Assembly: GCA_903943625.1 (NCBI GenBank)
Contig: CAJAPL010000029.1
Coordinates: 1-8,583 of the forward strand
Reading direction: 5' to 3'
Source: an uncultured bacterium
GTDB lineage: Bacteria; Patescibacteriota; Gracilibacteria; Absconditabacterales; Absconditicoccaceae
Length of the DNA: 8,583 nucleotides
The notes beneath the pieces were generated by a model, which did not search any database, was not told the origin of the DNA, and saw only the letters and a program-made list of their open reading frames with translations. The position numbers were made by a program, and so were the translations under genes. Shown in pieces: positions 8,109 to 8,583 of this stretch (positions within the stretch are counted from its first letter, which is position 1; every line of letters begins with the position of its first letter).

Positions 8109-8583
8109 TTATTTCTCCAGAAATTCTTTTATAAAATTTTCAATCTCATTAAATTTTGAAACAATATTATCTATTTCTTCTTTTTTAAAATTACTCAAAA
8201 CATACTCTGCGATAAAATTAGCATTTTCTGGTCTATCTACTCATATTCTTATCCTATAAAATTCTTCATCTCCGAGTCTTTCCACAATATCTCTTATTCA
8301 GTTATGACCAGCGGCTCATCATCAGAGCTTAAGTTTTATAATTCATACTAATAAATCTATATCATCATGGATAGCCAGTATATCCTTGGATTTTATTTTA
8401 TAAAAATTAGAAATCTGACTGACAGCTCATCATGAACGGTTCATAAATTCCATTGGTTTCAAAAAGATTACCTTTTGCCCACCAAACATTGTTTGGACAA
8501 TTTCTCATCCAAATTTATTATCAAAAGCAAACGACTCTCATAATATTTTTCACTCATCGTCTTGTAATTTATCAATCATCAAA
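8109..8583 (-). CDS. pth: Peptidyl-tRNA hydrolase Pth (N-terminus beyond window)
   Basis: 157 residues are visible under UGA=Gly; about 30 N-terminal residues, including the catalytic His, lie past the window end. Pth cleaves the ester bond of peptidyl-tRNAs released prematurely from ribosomes and recycles the tRNA. Visible motifs are VIFLKPMEFMNRSGGAV (family KPxTYMNxSG), ILAIHDDIDL (with the catalytic-site Asp), KLGGGAAGHNGIRDI (substrate-binding Asn in GHNG) and FYRIRIGVDRP. Eleven glycines are TGA against five GGN. Three TGAs in a row (8316-8324 on the plus strand) encode GGG. The TAA stop is at 8111-8109. It is convergent with ligA, 23 bp apart, with no clear shared terminator. Family assignment is firm. 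Confidence 0.95.

Overview
The window comes from a bacterium that reads UGA as glycine (translation table 25). That code is known from the candidate phyla Absconditabacteria (SR1) and Gracilibacteria, within the Patescibacteria/CPR. The evidence is direct. Three housekeeping or envelope genes and the start-truncated end gene are full-length and well conserved only if in-frame TGA is glycine: nrnA-type DHH phosphoesterase (13 TGA), a polyprenyl glycosylphosphotransferase (21), ligA (36) and pth (11). The TGAs fall on invariant glycines, such as the KxDG motif of LigA and the GGGGH motif of the DHHA1 domain. TGG still sits at tryptophan positions, so this is not a UGA=Trp code. About 85 of 128 glycines in the recoded genes are TGA. 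I cannot tell SR1 from Gracilibacteria here.

Layout. 1-327: 3' end of an unrecognised recoded gene. 392-2605: a compact same-strand cluster of five unrecognised genes (7-TM protein, 79-aa protein, 268-aa coiled-coil protein, 62-aa protein, 2-TM protein), closed by a strong terminator at 2645-2680. None of its roughly 46 glycines is TGA, four of the five genes have a good Shine-Dalgarno, and one gene stops at TGA in an ATGA stop/start overlap. It reads as standard-code DNA between recoded genes. 2606-3065: a 460-bp stretch rich in hairpins and palindromic repeats, with no convincing gene. 3066-5468: nrnA-like DHH phosphoesterase, then a membrane sugar-phosphate transferase 36 bp downstream, probably one operon. 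5527-5773: tRNA-Pro(UGG) and tRNA-Ile(GAU) on the minus strand, each followed by a hairpin terminator. 5842-8085: ligA on the plus strand. 8109-8583: pth on the minus strand, converging on ligA and cut by the window end.

Function. The recoded genes are ordinary core functions: short RNA/nucleotide degradation, the first membrane step of surface polysaccharide synthesis, DNA ligation, peptidyl-tRNA recycling and tRNAs. The 392-2605 cluster is the accessory part. Its gene order (membrane, small soluble, coiled-coil soluble, small soluble, membrane) suggests a membrane-associated unit, but no domain gives a function. The main open question is whether it is a transferred standard-code island, a coincidence of codon use, or an assembly join. 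A second notable point is that ligA carries two in-frame copies of a short GTCATTC-type palindromic element whose arms covary.
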